Positions 26,241-34,524 of a stretch of DNA of 64,000 nt are shown here, one piece after another. The stretch covers positions 62,001 through 126,000 of the forward strand of contig CAWHXR010000007.1 in the NCBI GenBank assembly GCA_963833375.1, in the 5' to 3' direction. The notes beneath the pieces are model-generated. The model ran no database searches. It was not told the origin of the DNA and saw only the letters and a list, made by a program, of their open reading frames with translations. The translations under genes and the position numbers were made by a program. Origin of the DNA: DASUPK01 sp963833375. GTDB lineage: Bacteria; Actinomycetota; Thermoleophilia; Solirubrobacterales; 70-9. Numbering within the stretch: the stretch's first letter is position 1; each line of letters starts with the position of its first letter.

Positions 26241-27325
26241 GTGCGTGTGGACGAACCGGATCGGGTCAGGGGACGGTCGAGTGGATCGCCCTGATCGCCA
26301 TCGTCTCGGCGGCGCTCTGCTCGCTCGGGTGGCTGATCGGCCTGCGGCTGCCGGGCATGGCGCTGGCCCATGCGATCGGCGAGCGCATCGTCTGCGCGGT
26401 CAGGCTGAGCTACGGCTGCCGGAGCGACCCGCAGCTCGCCGGTCCCTACGGTGAGCTCGCCGGCGAGGTCCGCGAGAACGCCCCGCGCATCCTCTACGAG
26501 CGGGGGATGACCGCCGTGCCGGTCGACTTCCGCTCCTGCCGCTCACCGAGCTGCTCTGACGCGGCTGGGAGCGGTCGCGTCACCCGCTCGCTGTCCGGCG
26601 AGCCAGCGGCCGCCTTCACCCACCTGATCGACTGCCGCGATCCCGCGGGCGCCGCCGCCCGCGGCTACGACTGCTCGGGCGAGCGCGCGGGCCGCATCTA
26701 CATCCAGTACTGGACCTACTACGGGGACTCGGCCACCTCCCGGGGGACGCCGCTTCTCGGCCAGGCCGGGTACCACCCCGACGACTGGGAGAGCTACCAG
26801 GTGCGGATCAACCCCGACGGCAGCGTCGACGCCCGCGCCAGCTCCCACAACGGCTACAACGGCGCGGACGATCCGGGCGTCGACTGGGCCTCGGACGCGG
26901 CGAGCAAGGTCCCAGGCGCGACCCAGGCGAGGGACGCCGCCGAGCGCCTGGGGCTCCGGGGCGAGGGCGGCTGGACCACCTCGGAGGGGACCCTCTACGT
27001 CTCGGGCGGCAGCCACGCCGGACACGCCGCCGAGGGCTCGCTGGGCCGGGAGCTCGCCGGCCTGCTGGCCTACGAGCGGCTGGCGCTCCGCGCCGGCCGG
27101 GTGCCCGGCCCGCTCGGGCCGGCGGCCGAGCGCCACCGACAGGAGCTGCTGGCGAACCAGCTGCGCAATGCGCTCTTCGGGCCCGGCGCCCGGATGACGC
27201 CGAGGGGCAGGCTCCGGCTGATCCCGCTGGAGGAGCTGTCCGATCGCGACTCGTACGTGTTCGCGATCACGCCGCCCTGGCGCAAGCGCGTCTACTTCGA
27301 TCCCGAGTACGACGGAACCGACTGA
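26241..27325 (+). CDS. Hypothetical protein with TadE/Flp-like N-terminus (apparent frameshift)
   Basis: The N-terminus GTG (26241) reads MRVDEPDR, then a one-base loss in the GGG run at about 26262-26265 shifts the frame into GQGTVEWIALIAIVSAALCSLGWLIGL. That G-Q-x-x-x-E followed by a hydrophobic helix is the pattern of class III (Flp/TadE) prepilin-like signals. With one base restored the frame has 362 codons. The rest is extracytoplasmic with eight or so Cys residues (for example VDFRSCRSPSCSD, LIDCRDPAG, YDCSG) and RIYIQYWTYYGDSATS and GYHPDDWESYQVRINPDG, resembling a folded exoprotein with a Trp/Tyr-rich module. No family recognised. An annotation starting at ATG 26357 would miss the signal. 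Confidence 0.6.
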
Positions 27326-27339
27326 GCCCTGTGGTTCCC

Positions 27340-28107
27340 CTAGCGGGGCGGCATGCGGAGCGCGCCGTCCAGCCGGATCGCCTCTCCGTTCAGCATCGGG
27401 TTGGAGGCGATCTCGCAGGCGAGCTGTCCGTACTCCTCGGGCCTGCCGAGGCGGGAGGGGAAGGGGACGCCGGCGCCGAGCGCCTGGCGCTGCTGATCGG
27501 GAAGCGCGGCGAGCAGGGGGGTGTCGAAGAGGCCCGGGGCGATGGTCATCACCCGGATCCCGCGGCCGGACATGTCGCGGGCGGCCGGCAGGGTGAGCCC
27601 GACGACGCCTCCCTTGGAGGCCGCATAGGCCACCTGGCCGACCTGGCCATCCCAGGCGGCGATCGAGGCGGTGTTGATGCAGACGCCGCGCTCGCCCTCC
27701 TCGTCGGGCTCGTTCTCCGACATCGCGGCGCAGGCCAGGCGCAGCACGTTGAAGGTGCCGATCAGGTTCACCTTGATCACGTTGTGGAAGATCTCGAGGT
27801 CGTGGGGGCCCTGCTTGGAGGCGGTCCGCTGGGCCCAGCCGATCCCGGCGCAGCAGACGGAGATCCGCAGGCCGCTCTCGGCGTCCGCGGCGGCCGCGAC
27901 GGCAGCCTGCACGGGCTCGGGCTCCATCACGTTCGCCTCCATGAAGGCGGCGCGCTCGCCGAGCTCGGAGGCGAGCGCCTCACCCTTTTCGGCGTTGAGG
28001 TCCGCGATCACGACCGAGGCGCCGCGCTCGTGCAGCGCCCGTGCGGTCGCGGCGCCGAGCCCCGACGCCCCGCCGGCGACCAGCGCGCTTGCTCCCTCGA
28101 TCTTCAT
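27340..28107 (-). CDS. Short-chain dehydrogenase/reductase (3-hydroxyacyl-CoA dehydrogenase type)
   Basis: 255 residues, classical SDR. The NAD(H)-binding motif is ALVAGGASGLGAATARAL with acidic Asp at VVIADLNAEKG, favouring NAD. Active site NTASIAAWDGQVGQVAYAASKGG gives Ser and YxxxK. Conserved CCAGIGWAQRT and PGLFDTPLLAAL are also present. The overall sequence resembles human HSD17B10-type 3-hydroxyacyl-CoA dehydrogenases found in actinobacterial fatty-acid gene sets. Divergent from egtB; stop CTA follows CCC at 27340. Confidence 0.88.
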   Translation of the reverse strand: MKIEGASALVAGGASGLGAATARALHERGASVVIADLNAEKGEALASELGERAAFMEANVMEPEPVQAAVAAAADAESGLRISVCCAGIGWAQRTASKQGPHDLEIFHNVIKVNLIGTFNVLRLACAAMSENEPDEEGERGVCINTASIAAWDGQVGQVAYAASKGGVVGLTLPAARDMSGRGIRVMTIAPGLFDTPLLAALPDQQRQALGAGVPFPSRLGRPEEYGQLACEIASNPMLNGEAIRLDGALRMPPR

Positions 28108-28210
28108 CGGCGCGGCAGACTACCTGGGCCCCCGCGAAAACGCCCCGAGCCGGCGAAGCTGCCTCGATAGTCTTGATCGATCGCGGAGGTTGCAGCACCC
28201 ACGACGGAGG

Positions 28211-29421
28211 GTGGACCTCGTCCCGCTTCCGACCGCAAGGCCGCCCTGGCCCGGCGTCTGGGGGAGGCGCGGCGCCACACCCTCAAGCTGATCGAGCCGC
28301 TCACGGATGAGCAGCTCAACCGGGTCTACGACCCCATTCTCAGCCCGCTGATCTGGGATCTCGGCCACATCGCCAACTTCGAGGAGCTCTGGCTGGTCCG
28401 GCGGATCGGCGGTCGCGGGCCACTGCGCGGCGACTTGGGCGAGCTCTACGACGCGATCGAGCAGCCCCGGAAGATCAGGGGCGAGCTCCCGATCCTGCGG
28501 GCCGACGAGGTCCGCCCCTACATGGAGCAGGTCCGGAGGCGGACGCTCGAGGTGCTCGGCGAGATCGAGCTCGACCCCGATGACCGGCTGCTGGCCGACG
28601 GCTTCGTCTACGAGATGCTGCTCGCGCACGAACACCAGCACAACGAGACGATGCTGCAGCTGCTGCAGATGGTCGAGTCCTACGAGCCGGTTGAGGTCGA
28701 CGGCTCAGCCGCGGCGGAGCCGGTCACGGAGGGACCCGAGATGGTCCCGGTCGAGGGCGGCGAGCGCGAGATCGGAGCAGCCCCGGAGGGCTTCGCCTAC
28801 GACAACGAGCGGCCCCGCCACCCGGTCGAGGTCGCCCCCTTCCTGATCGACCGCACACCGGTTAGGAACGGCGACTACATCGCCTTCCTCGAGGAGACCG
28901 CCGCCGAGCCGCCGATGTACTGGGAGCGAGACGGGCAGGGTGGTTGGGTCCGGACCGCGATGGGGCGCACCGAGGCGGTCGATCGGCGCCTGCCGGTGAT
29001 CCACGTCTCCTGGCACGAGGCCGAGGCGTTCGCGCGCTGGGCCGGCAAGCGGCTGCCGACCGAGGCGGAGTGGGAGGTGGCCGCCGCCGGCGCGAGCCGC
29101 GAGCGGGCAAACCTCGACCAGCTCTCCTTCGGCCCGGCGCCGGCCGGGGCCTACGGTGATGCGCCCTCCGGTTGCGGGGCGCTGCAGATGCTGGGCGACG
29201 TCTGGGAGTGGACCAGCTCCGACTTCACGGCATACCCGGGCTTCGCCGCCTTCCCCTACCCGGAGTACTCGGAGGTCTTCTTCGGCGATACCTACAAGGT
29301 CCTCCGCGGCGGCGCCTGGGCGACCCGTCGCGACGTGATCCGCACGAGCTTCCGCAACTGGGACCTGCCGGAGCGCCGGCAGATCTTCTCCGGCATCCGC
29401 TGCGCGAGGGATGCCGAATGA
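28211..29421 (+). CDS. egtB: Ergothioneine biosynthesis protein EgtB (5' frame uncertain)
   Basis: Iron-dependent sulfoxide synthase joining hercynine with a thiol. N-terminal DinB-like domain: AARLARRLGEARRHTLKLIEP-type region, then SPLIWDLGHIANFEELWLV with His ligand, and LLAHEHQHNETMLQLLQM with the HxxxE/HxH iron ligands. C-terminal formylglycine-generating-enzyme-like domain: PVRNGDYIAFLEE, VIHVSWHEAEAFARWAGKRLPTEAEWE, and GDVWEWTSSDF plus VLRGGAWAT. The DinB reading frame has no ATG, GTG or TTG upstream of its first conserved residues; GTG 28211 is one frame off and restoring one base gives 404 codons. A TTG at 28435 would delete half of the DinB domain and is unlikely. Followed by egtD. 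Confidence 0.88.
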
Positions 29422-29557
29422 GCACATCACATCTCACCGGCGCGAGGCGTTCGAGCTGTAACGACTGATCCGAAGCCAGGACGAACACGAAAGCACCCGA
29501 AGACCCGGACCCGCCATCACTCCCGCCGAGACAAGCATCGACCGCATCACCGTCGAG

Positions 29558-30511
29558 GTGAACCTGCCTCCGGGCGGCCCGCTCTCCGGCATGGCCGCGG
29601 ATGTCCGCGCCGGCCTGACGAGCCCCTTCAAGGAGCTCTCCCCGCGCTACTTCTACGACGAGCGAGGCTCGGAGCTCTTCGAGCAGATCACTGAGCTCGA
29701 GGAGTACTACCCCACCCGCTGCGAGCGGGCCATCCTCCAGGGACGCTCGGCGGAGATCTGCGAGGCGGCCAACCGCCCGGCGAGCCTGATCGAGCTCGGC
29801 TCGGGCTCGGCGCGCAAGACCCGGGTGCTGCTCGACTCGATGAGGGACGCCGGCTGCCTGGAGACGTACTGCCCGGTCGACATCTCCGAGGAGATCACCC
29901 GCGAGGTGGCCGAGCGGATCGCGGACGAGTACGACGGGATCAACGTCCGCGGCCTGGTCTGCGACTTCGAGTTCGACCTCGAGCGCGTCCCGGTCGGCGG
30001 TCCCAGGGTGATCGCCCTGCTCGGCGGCACCGTCGGCAATTTCGCCCCACACCAGCGCGCGGGCTTCCTGCGCCGCATCGCGAACCTCCTCGACCCGGAG
30101 GACCGATTCCTCCTGGGCACCGACCTGGTCAAGGACCCTGCGATTCTCGAGGCCGCCTACAACGACTCCAGGGGCGTGACCGCGGAGTTCAACAAGAACG
30201 TGCTCTCCGTCCTCAACCGTGAGCTCGGCGCCGACTTCGATCTCGACTCCTTCGAGCACGTGGCCCGCTGGGACCCGGAGAACCTCTGGGTCGACATCAG
30301 GCTGCGCTCGCAGGCCAACCAGGTGGTCAACGTCTCCGCGCTCGACATGCTGGTGCCGTTCGGTGCCGGCGAGGAGATGCGAACGGAGATCTCCACCAAG
30401 TTCCTGCGGCCGGGCCTGGAGGGAATCTACGCCGAGGCCGGTCTCGAGCTGACCGACTGGTGGACCGATCCCGACGGCCTCTACGCGCTCTCGCTGGCCA
30501 GAGCTGCCTGA
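29558..30511 (+). CDS. egtD: L-histidine N(alpha)-methyltransferase EgtD
   Basis: 317 residues from GTG 29558. Trimethylates histidine to hercynine with S-adenosylmethionine. Motifs: LSPRYFYDERGSELFEQITELEEYYPTR at the start, SAM loop IELGSGSARKTRVLLDS, GGPRVIALLGGTVGNF, LGTDLVKDPAILEAAYNDSRGVTAEFNKNVL and FLRPGLEGIYAEAGLEL. Clear match to the family. The frame is open a little upstream (ITPAETSIDRITVE), which also resembles EgtD heads, so the true start may be earlier. Provides the substrate for EgtB; egtA and egtC are not in the window. The TGA stop is the first part of a family B repeat. Confidence 0.93.
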   Translation: MNLPPGGPLSGMAADVRAGLTSPFKELSPRYFYDERGSELFEQITELEEYYPTRCERAILQGRSAEICEAANRPASLIELGSGSARKTRVLLDSMRDAGCLETYCPVDISEEITREVAERIADEYDGINVRGLVCDFEFDLERVPVGGPRVIALLGGTVGNFAPHQRAGFLRRIANLLDPEDRFLLGTDLVKDPAILEAAYNDSRGVTAEFNKNVLSVLNRELGADFDLDSFEHVARWDPENLWVDIRLRSQANQVVNVSALDMLVPFGAGEEMRTEISTKFLRPGLEGIYAEAGLELTDWWTDPDGLYALSLARAA

Positions 30512-30592
30512 AACGGGCGTCCGCTCCCCTCGAGGCTGGCGTAGATGCGAGGGCGCTCCGTGGGCGAAGCCGAGGAGCGACCCGCTCAGTTT
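30509..30592. repeat. Palindromic repeat family B, two inverted copies filling a convergent junction
   Basis: Plus-strand copy: TGAAACGGGCGTCCGCTCC (30509 onward), whose TGA is the egtD stop. Minus-strand copy: AAACTGAGCGGGTCGCTCC ... GGAGCGCCCTCGCAT (30592 to 30544), whose TGA is the stop of the LLM gene. Everything between the two genes is repeat sequence. Confidence 0.75.
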
Positions 30593-31524
30593 CCCGGGCC
30601 GAGCGCCTCGATCAGCTCACCCAGCCGGTCGGGCGTCGTGATCGGCGTGATCACCGGCAGCGTGATGCCGCCGTCGACGAAGGCCTGGAGCCGCTCGCGC
30701 ATCCGCTCGGGCGGCCCGAGGATGAACATCTCCTCGATCAGGTCCCAGGGCGCGGCCTCGGCCGCCTTCTCGCGGTCCTTGGCGTTCCACGCCTCGACCA
30801 TCTCGTCGATCTTCTCCCCGTAGCCGAGCCAGCGGTAGAAGGCCTCGTAGACCGGGACGGTGATGTAGGAGGAGAACATGAACCGGGCGAGCGGCTCGAC
30901 TTGCTCGCGCTCGCCGGGGATGCAGAAGAAGCGGCAGAGCAACTCGAAGCCCTCCGGCGCTCCCTCCAGCTGCTCGACGACCTTCGGCAGCCCGGCGAGT
31001 GGCAGGAAGTTCGTGAACGCGCCGTCGCCCTTCTCGACCGCGAGCCGGAGCATCTTGCCCCGCAGCGCGGCGACGATGATCGGCACCTTCGCCTCCGGCG
31101 CGCGCTCGAGCTTGAAGCCGCCGCCCGCCCGCTCCCCGGAGAGGGCCGTCCTCAGGAAGTCGATCGTCTCCGACATCTTGCCGAGCGGCTTCTCGAAGGG
31201 CATGCCGTTCCAGCCCTCCACGATCCGGTCCGAGGAGGCGCCGATCCCGAGGGCGAAGCGGCCTCCAGAGGCGTCCGCAAGCGCCGCCGCCTCCTGCGCG
31301 AGGAGGGCCCGGCCGCGCTGCATCACTCCCACGACGCCGGTTCCGAGCCGCACGCTCTCGGTCCACGCGGACGCCAGCGAGAGCGGCGTGAAGCCGTCCG
31401 GCCCGTTCGTCTCGCCGGACCAGAGGTCCGTGTAGCCGGCCGCCTCCGCCCTGCGGAAGTGCTCCGCGTTTGCCGGCAGCCCGATCCCGGTGAGCGGGAC
31501 GGTCAGTCCCCAGCGCTGCGCCAC
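30586..31524 (-). CDS. LLM class F420-dependent oxidoreductase
   Basis: 312 residues with luciferase-like barrel features: GLTVPLTGIGLPANAEHF, AEAAGYTDLWSGETNGPDGFTPLSLASAW, VRLGTGVVGVMQRGRALLAQEAAALADASGGRFALGIGASSD, and VPIIVAALRGKMLRLAVEKGDGAFTNFLP. Of the F420-dependent type. Different subfamily from the paralogue at 21360. Substrate unknown. The stop lies within a family B repeat and the gene converges on egtD. Confidence 0.88.
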   Translation of the reverse strand: MAQRWGLTVPLTGIGLPANAEHFRRAEAAGYTDLWSGETNGPDGFTPLSLASAWTESVRLGTGVVGVMQRGRALLAQEAAALADASGGRFALGIGASSDRIVEGWNGMPFEKPLGKMSETIDFLRTALSGERAGGGFKLERAPEAKVPIIVAALRGKMLRLAVEKGDGAFTNFLPLAGLPKVVEQLEGAPEGFELLCRFFCIPGEREQVEPLARFMFSSYITVPVYEAFYRWLGYGEKIDEMVEAWNAKDREKAAEAAPWDLIEEMFILGPPERMRERLQAFVDGGITLPVITPITTPDRLGELIEALGPGN

Positions 31525-31565
31525 AGCCGCGACCCTATAAGGGCGGTTCGGATAGGGTCGCGCGC

Positions 31566-32054
31566 ATGGACATGTCCAGGCTCGAACGCTCGGAGATCAT
31601 CGGGATGATCGCCGCGGCGCTGCTGGTGGTCAGCCTGTTTCTCGAGTGGTTCTCGCTCTCGACCGACCCGAGCGTCGTCCAGCGCGGCAACGATCCGGGC
31701 AACTGGGCCTGCGGGGTGGGCAACTCGAGTTGCAGCGCCTGGGACACCTTCCCGATCCTACGCTGGCTCCTGCTCGCCGCGGCGGCGGCGCCCTTCATCC
31801 TCGCCTGGATCGTCGCTCGAGGCCACGCCCTCTCCTGGCCGCGGGGCGAGCTGACCGCGATCGTCGGACTGACCGCCTTCGTCCTGATCGCCTTCAACGG
31901 GATCATCGCCAGGCCGCAGGATGGGCTCGAGATCGGCCTCTCGTTCGGATACTGGCTCGCGCTGCTCGCCTCCATAGGCATCTTCCTCTCAGGCGGGTTC
32001 CGGGCGGTGGACAGCGGCGGCGGTGCCCGGCGAAAACCGCCCGCCACCTTCTGA
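31566..32054 (+). CDS. Four-helix membrane protein
   Basis: 162 residues with four predicted membrane segments (IIGMIAAALLVVSLFLEWF, WLLLAAAAAPFILAWIVA, LTAIVGLTAFVLIAFNGII, YWLALLASIGIFLSGGF). The first extracytoplasmic loop has two Cys (WACGVGNSSCSAWD) that could form a disulfide. Start ATG 31566 or 31572. No known family. It lies upstream of glpX on the same strand, separated by a partial family A repeat. Confidence 0.7.
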   Translation: MDMSRLERSEIIGMIAAALLVVSLFLEWFSLSTDPSVVQRGNDPGNWACGVGNSSCSAWDTFPILRWLLLAAAAAPFILAWIVARGHALSWPRGELTAIVGLTAFVLIAFNGIIARPQDGLEIGLSFGYWLALLASIGIFLSGGFRAVDSGGGARRKPPATF

Positions 32055-32062
32055 CCTTTGTT

Positions 32063-32104
32063 CGGCCGCGGTGTTGTGGCGGCCGCTATATGGCGAAGCC
32101 GTCC
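32063..32104 (-). repeat. Partial palindromic repeat family A
   Basis: Read on the minus strand: ACGGCTTCGCCATATAGCGG, then CCGCCACAACACCGCGGCCG. It matches the left end of the complete family A copies at 6143 and 33153 and lacks the right half. It lies between the four-helix protein gene and glpX. Confidence 0.6.
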
Positions 32105-32120
32105 GTATAGCCTCTGAGCG

Positions 32121-33152
32121 ATGCCTGAAGCCGACCAACACGTCATCTCGCACGATGTCCGGGACCCCTCGCATCCGGACCGCAACCTGGCGCTCGAACT
32201 GGTCCGCGTGACCGAGGCGGGCGCGCTGGCCGCCGGCCGCTGGATCGGCCGGGGCCAGAAGGAGAGCGCCGACGGTGCAGCGGTCGACGCGATGCGGCTG
32301 ATGCTCGACACGGTCCCGATGGACGGCGTGGTCGTGATCGGTGAGGGCGAGAAGGACGAGGCGCCCATGCTCTACAACGGCGAGGAGATCGGCGACGGCA
32401 GCCCTCCGGTGGTCGACATCGCGGTCGACCCGCTCGAGGGCACCACCCTGACCGCGCGCGGCCAGCCCTCGGCGCTCTCGGTGATCGCGCTCTCTGAGCG
32501 CGGGACCATGTTCGATCCGGGCCCCTGCGTCTACATGGAGAAGATCGCGACCGGCCCGCGCGCCGCCGACCTGATCAGCCTCGATGAGCCGATCGAGGAC
32601 GTGATCAAGAAGGTCGCCGAGCGCAAGGGAGGCGAACCGGGAGACGTCACCGTGATCATGCTCGACCGACCCCGCCACGAGGAGGCCGTCGAGACCCTGC
32701 GGGGGGTCGGGGCGAGCATCAGGTTCATCTCTGACGGCGACGTCGCGGCCGCGCTCTTCTCGGTGATGCCCAACACCCACATCGATCTGCTCTGGGGCGT
32801 CGGGGGAACCCCCGAGGGAGTCCTCTCCGCGGCGGCGATCAAGTGCATGGGCGGCCGCATCCTCGGCCGCCTCTGGCCGCGGGACGACGAGGAGCGCAAG
32901 GCCGCGGAGGACGCCGGCTACGACCTCTCCCGGGTCCTTGACGCGGACGACCTGGTGTCGGGGGAGGACGTCTTCTTCGCCGCCACCGGGGTCACCGACG
33001 GTGACCTACTCGACGGCGTTCGCTACCTGGACGACGGCCACGCGACCACCGAGTCGCTGGTGATGCGCTCGCGCTCGGGCACCGTGCGCCGGGTGCAGGC
33101 CACCCACAACCGCCCGAAGCTGCGGGAGGTCGTGGGCGGGCGGTACGGATAA
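32121..33152 (+). CDS. glpX: Class II fructose-1,6-bisphosphatase
   Basis: 343 residues. Hydrolyses fructose 1,6-bisphosphate to fructose 6-phosphate in gluconeogenesis. Family motifs: AALAAGRWIGRGQKESADGAAVDAM near residue 34, VVIGEGEKDEAPMLYNGEEIG (metal-binding Glu/Asp), DIAVDPLEGTTLTARG, and DLLWGVGGTPEGVLSAAAIKCMGG. Full length. As the main class II enzyme in actinobacteria it pairs functionally with pyruvate kinase at 16084, but the genes are not linked. ATG 32121; the stop TAA directly abuts a family A repeat. Confidence 0.94.
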   Translation: MPEADQHVISHDVRDPSHPDRNLALELVRVTEAGALAAGRWIGRGQKESADGAAVDAMRLMLDTVPMDGVVVIGEGEKDEAPMLYNGEEIGDGSPPVVDIAVDPLEGTTLTARGQPSALSVIALSERGTMFDPGPCVYMEKIATGPRAADLISLDEPIEDVIKKVAERKGGEPGDVTVIMLDRPRHEEAVETLRGVGASIRFISDGDVAAALFSVMPNTHIDLLWGVGGTPEGVLSAAAIKCMGGRILGRLWPRDDEERKAAEDAGYDLSRVLDADDLVSGEDVFFAATGVTDGDLLDGVRYLDDGHATTESLVMRSRSGTVRRVQATHNRPKLREVVGGRYG

Positions 33153-33279
33153 ACGGCTTCGCCATCAGGTCGCGGCCACGAGCGGCCGCCCTGCACTTCA
33201 CTACACGGGTCGCGCTGTCGCGCGCCCTCGCGTTAGGGGCTTCGCCCTTCGCTCCCGAAATGGAGCGGCCTGGTAGCCG
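33153..33279 (+). repeat. Composite palindromic repeat (family A carrying a family B core)
   Basis: Begins ACGGCTTCGCCATCAGGTCG directly after the glpX TAA and ends GAGCGGCCTGGTAGCCGCTA, where CTA is the TAG stop of the convergent yihY gene. The middle part (about 33200-33235) is a family B core: ACACGGGTCGCGCTGTCGC then GCGCCCTCGCG. So A and B can be joined in one element. Confidence 0.8.
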
Positions 33280-34170
33280 CTAACCCTCAACCGGTAGCCG
33301 CCCGGTGTCGTCCCTCTCGTGCCGCAGTGAGTTGATCACCGCGCCGGCGAGCATCGCCAGGCTGATCGCGTAAAACCAGACCAGGGCGACAAGGATGAAG
33401 CCGATCGTGCCGCCGATCCGGTGCAGGTCGGAGATGTTGGTGAGGTACAGCGGGAAGATGTAGTTGCCCGCCGAGGTGAGTACCGCGAAGAAGAGGGCGC
33501 CAGGCCAGACGGAGCGCCAAGGCATGTGTCCCTTCGGGACGGCCCAGTAGATCGCCGCGATGATCAGGAAGGTGACGACCAGGCCGCCGATCACGACGAT
33601 CAGAGTGCGGGTCGCCCCGAAGTCGGAGAGCCCGAAGGGCAGGTTGTCCGCGCTCGTCAGGACCGCGCTCTCGACGATCGGCACGGTGACGCTGGCGAGC
33701 AGCAGGAGGAGCAGTCCGAGCAGCATCACGAGCGAGAAGCGCTTCTGCTGGACCCAGCCGCGGCACTCGACGTGGTAGATCCTGCAGAAGGCCGTGTCCA
33801 TGGCGCCCCAGAACGAGGCTCCGATCCAGATCCCGCCGACGATCGCCGCAATCCCGATGGTCGTGGAGCTGGCGCGCACGCGGTCGATCGCGTCCTGGAG
33901 GGCGCCCTGCTCGATGTTGGGGAAGAGCCGCTGGATGTCGAGGATCACGCTCTGCTCCACGTCGCTGCTGTTGACGACCTTGCCGAAGATGAAGAGCACG
34001 AGCAGGGCGAACGGGAAGACGGCCAGCATCAGGTTGTAGGCGACCATGCCGGCGAGGCCGGTGATGTTCTCCTTGTAGGCGCGGTTCCAGAAGGCGCGCG
34101 TCCAGCGGTGTCGCCACAGGTGCCAGCGTGGGTAGCGGGGCTCGGATCGGCCGAGTGGCCAGACGCTCAT
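33280..34170 (-). CDS. YihY/virulence factor BrkB family membrane protein
   Basis: 296 residues, six membrane segments. Family pattern: FWNRAYKENITGLAGMVAYNLMLAVFPFALLVLFIFGKV near the start, then a polar loop with IQRLFPNIEQGALQDAIDRV, GIAAIVGGIWIGASFWGAMDTAFCRIYHVE, and the C-terminal GGTIGFILVALVWFYAISLAMLAGAVIN. Members were once thought to be RNase BN; the function is unknown and likely transport-related. The stop comes from the adjoining repeat. ATG 34170; divergent from rpoD with a 354-nt spacer. Confidence 0.88.
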   Translation of the reverse strand: MSVWPLGRSEPRYPRWHLWRHRWTRAFWNRAYKENITGLAGMVAYNLMLAVFPFALLVLFIFGKVVNSSDVEQSVILDIQRLFPNIEQGALQDAIDRVRASSTTIGIAAIVGGIWIGASFWGAMDTAFCRIYHVECRGWVQQKRFSLVMLLGLLLLLLASVTVPIVESAVLTSADNLPFGLSDFGATRTLIVVIGGLVVTFLIIAAIYWAVPKGHMPWRSVWPGALFFAVLTSAGNYIFPLYLTNISDLHRIGGTIGFILVALVWFYAISLAMLAGAVINSLRHERDDTGRLPVEG

Positions 34171-34275
34171 GCGTAACGAACGTCCAGACCGGGGTACCTC
34201 GATGAACGGCCGGAACTTTCCCCCAAACTGCTTGTTTTGGCGTTGGCAAGCGGCTCGCGGGGCCCGCCGCAGGCG

Positions 34276-34304
34276 TTGACTTCAAAAAATATAGTGGCTA
34301 CCAT
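34276..34304 (+). promoter_or_regulatory. Housekeeping-type promoter upstream of rpoD
   Basis: TTGACT (34276-34281) and TACCAT (34299-34304) are separated by exactly 17 nt across an AT-rich spacer (CAAAAAATATAGTGG) that is unusual for this genome. Transcription would begin near 34311 and run toward rpoD, giving a leader of about 210 nt. The upstream 34171-34275 holds nothing I can name. Confidence 0.65.
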
Positions 34305-34357
34305 ACGAACGGACGTTTGAGTAAGACTCGCGAGGTCTAGGCACGAAGAAGTCGATG

Positions 34358-34391
34358 AAACGCGGTTGCGGGCTGCCTGCACCGCGTTTTT
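34358..34391 (+). terminator. Intrinsic terminator in the rpoD leader (attenuator or small RNA end)
   Basis: AAACGCGGT (34358-34366) pairs perfectly with ACCGCGTTT (34381-34389), ending in a run of T. It lies about 50-80 nt after the predicted start at 34311 and well before the rpoD ATG. It could end a short RNA of about 80 nt or attenuate rpoD transcription. The remaining leader to 34524 shows only the ribosome site region (AAGGAAGAG). Confidence 0.65.
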
Positions 34392-34524
34392 GTGGCCTTT
34401 GAGGGGGATTGGAGTAAAGGTTTTGCGTCAGCGGCCGACATGAGTCAAGACCCCCGAGAATTAGGTACACGGGACCCACAGCCAGGGAAATCGAAAGACA
34501 GCCAGGAAGGAAGAGCGTAGGCGA

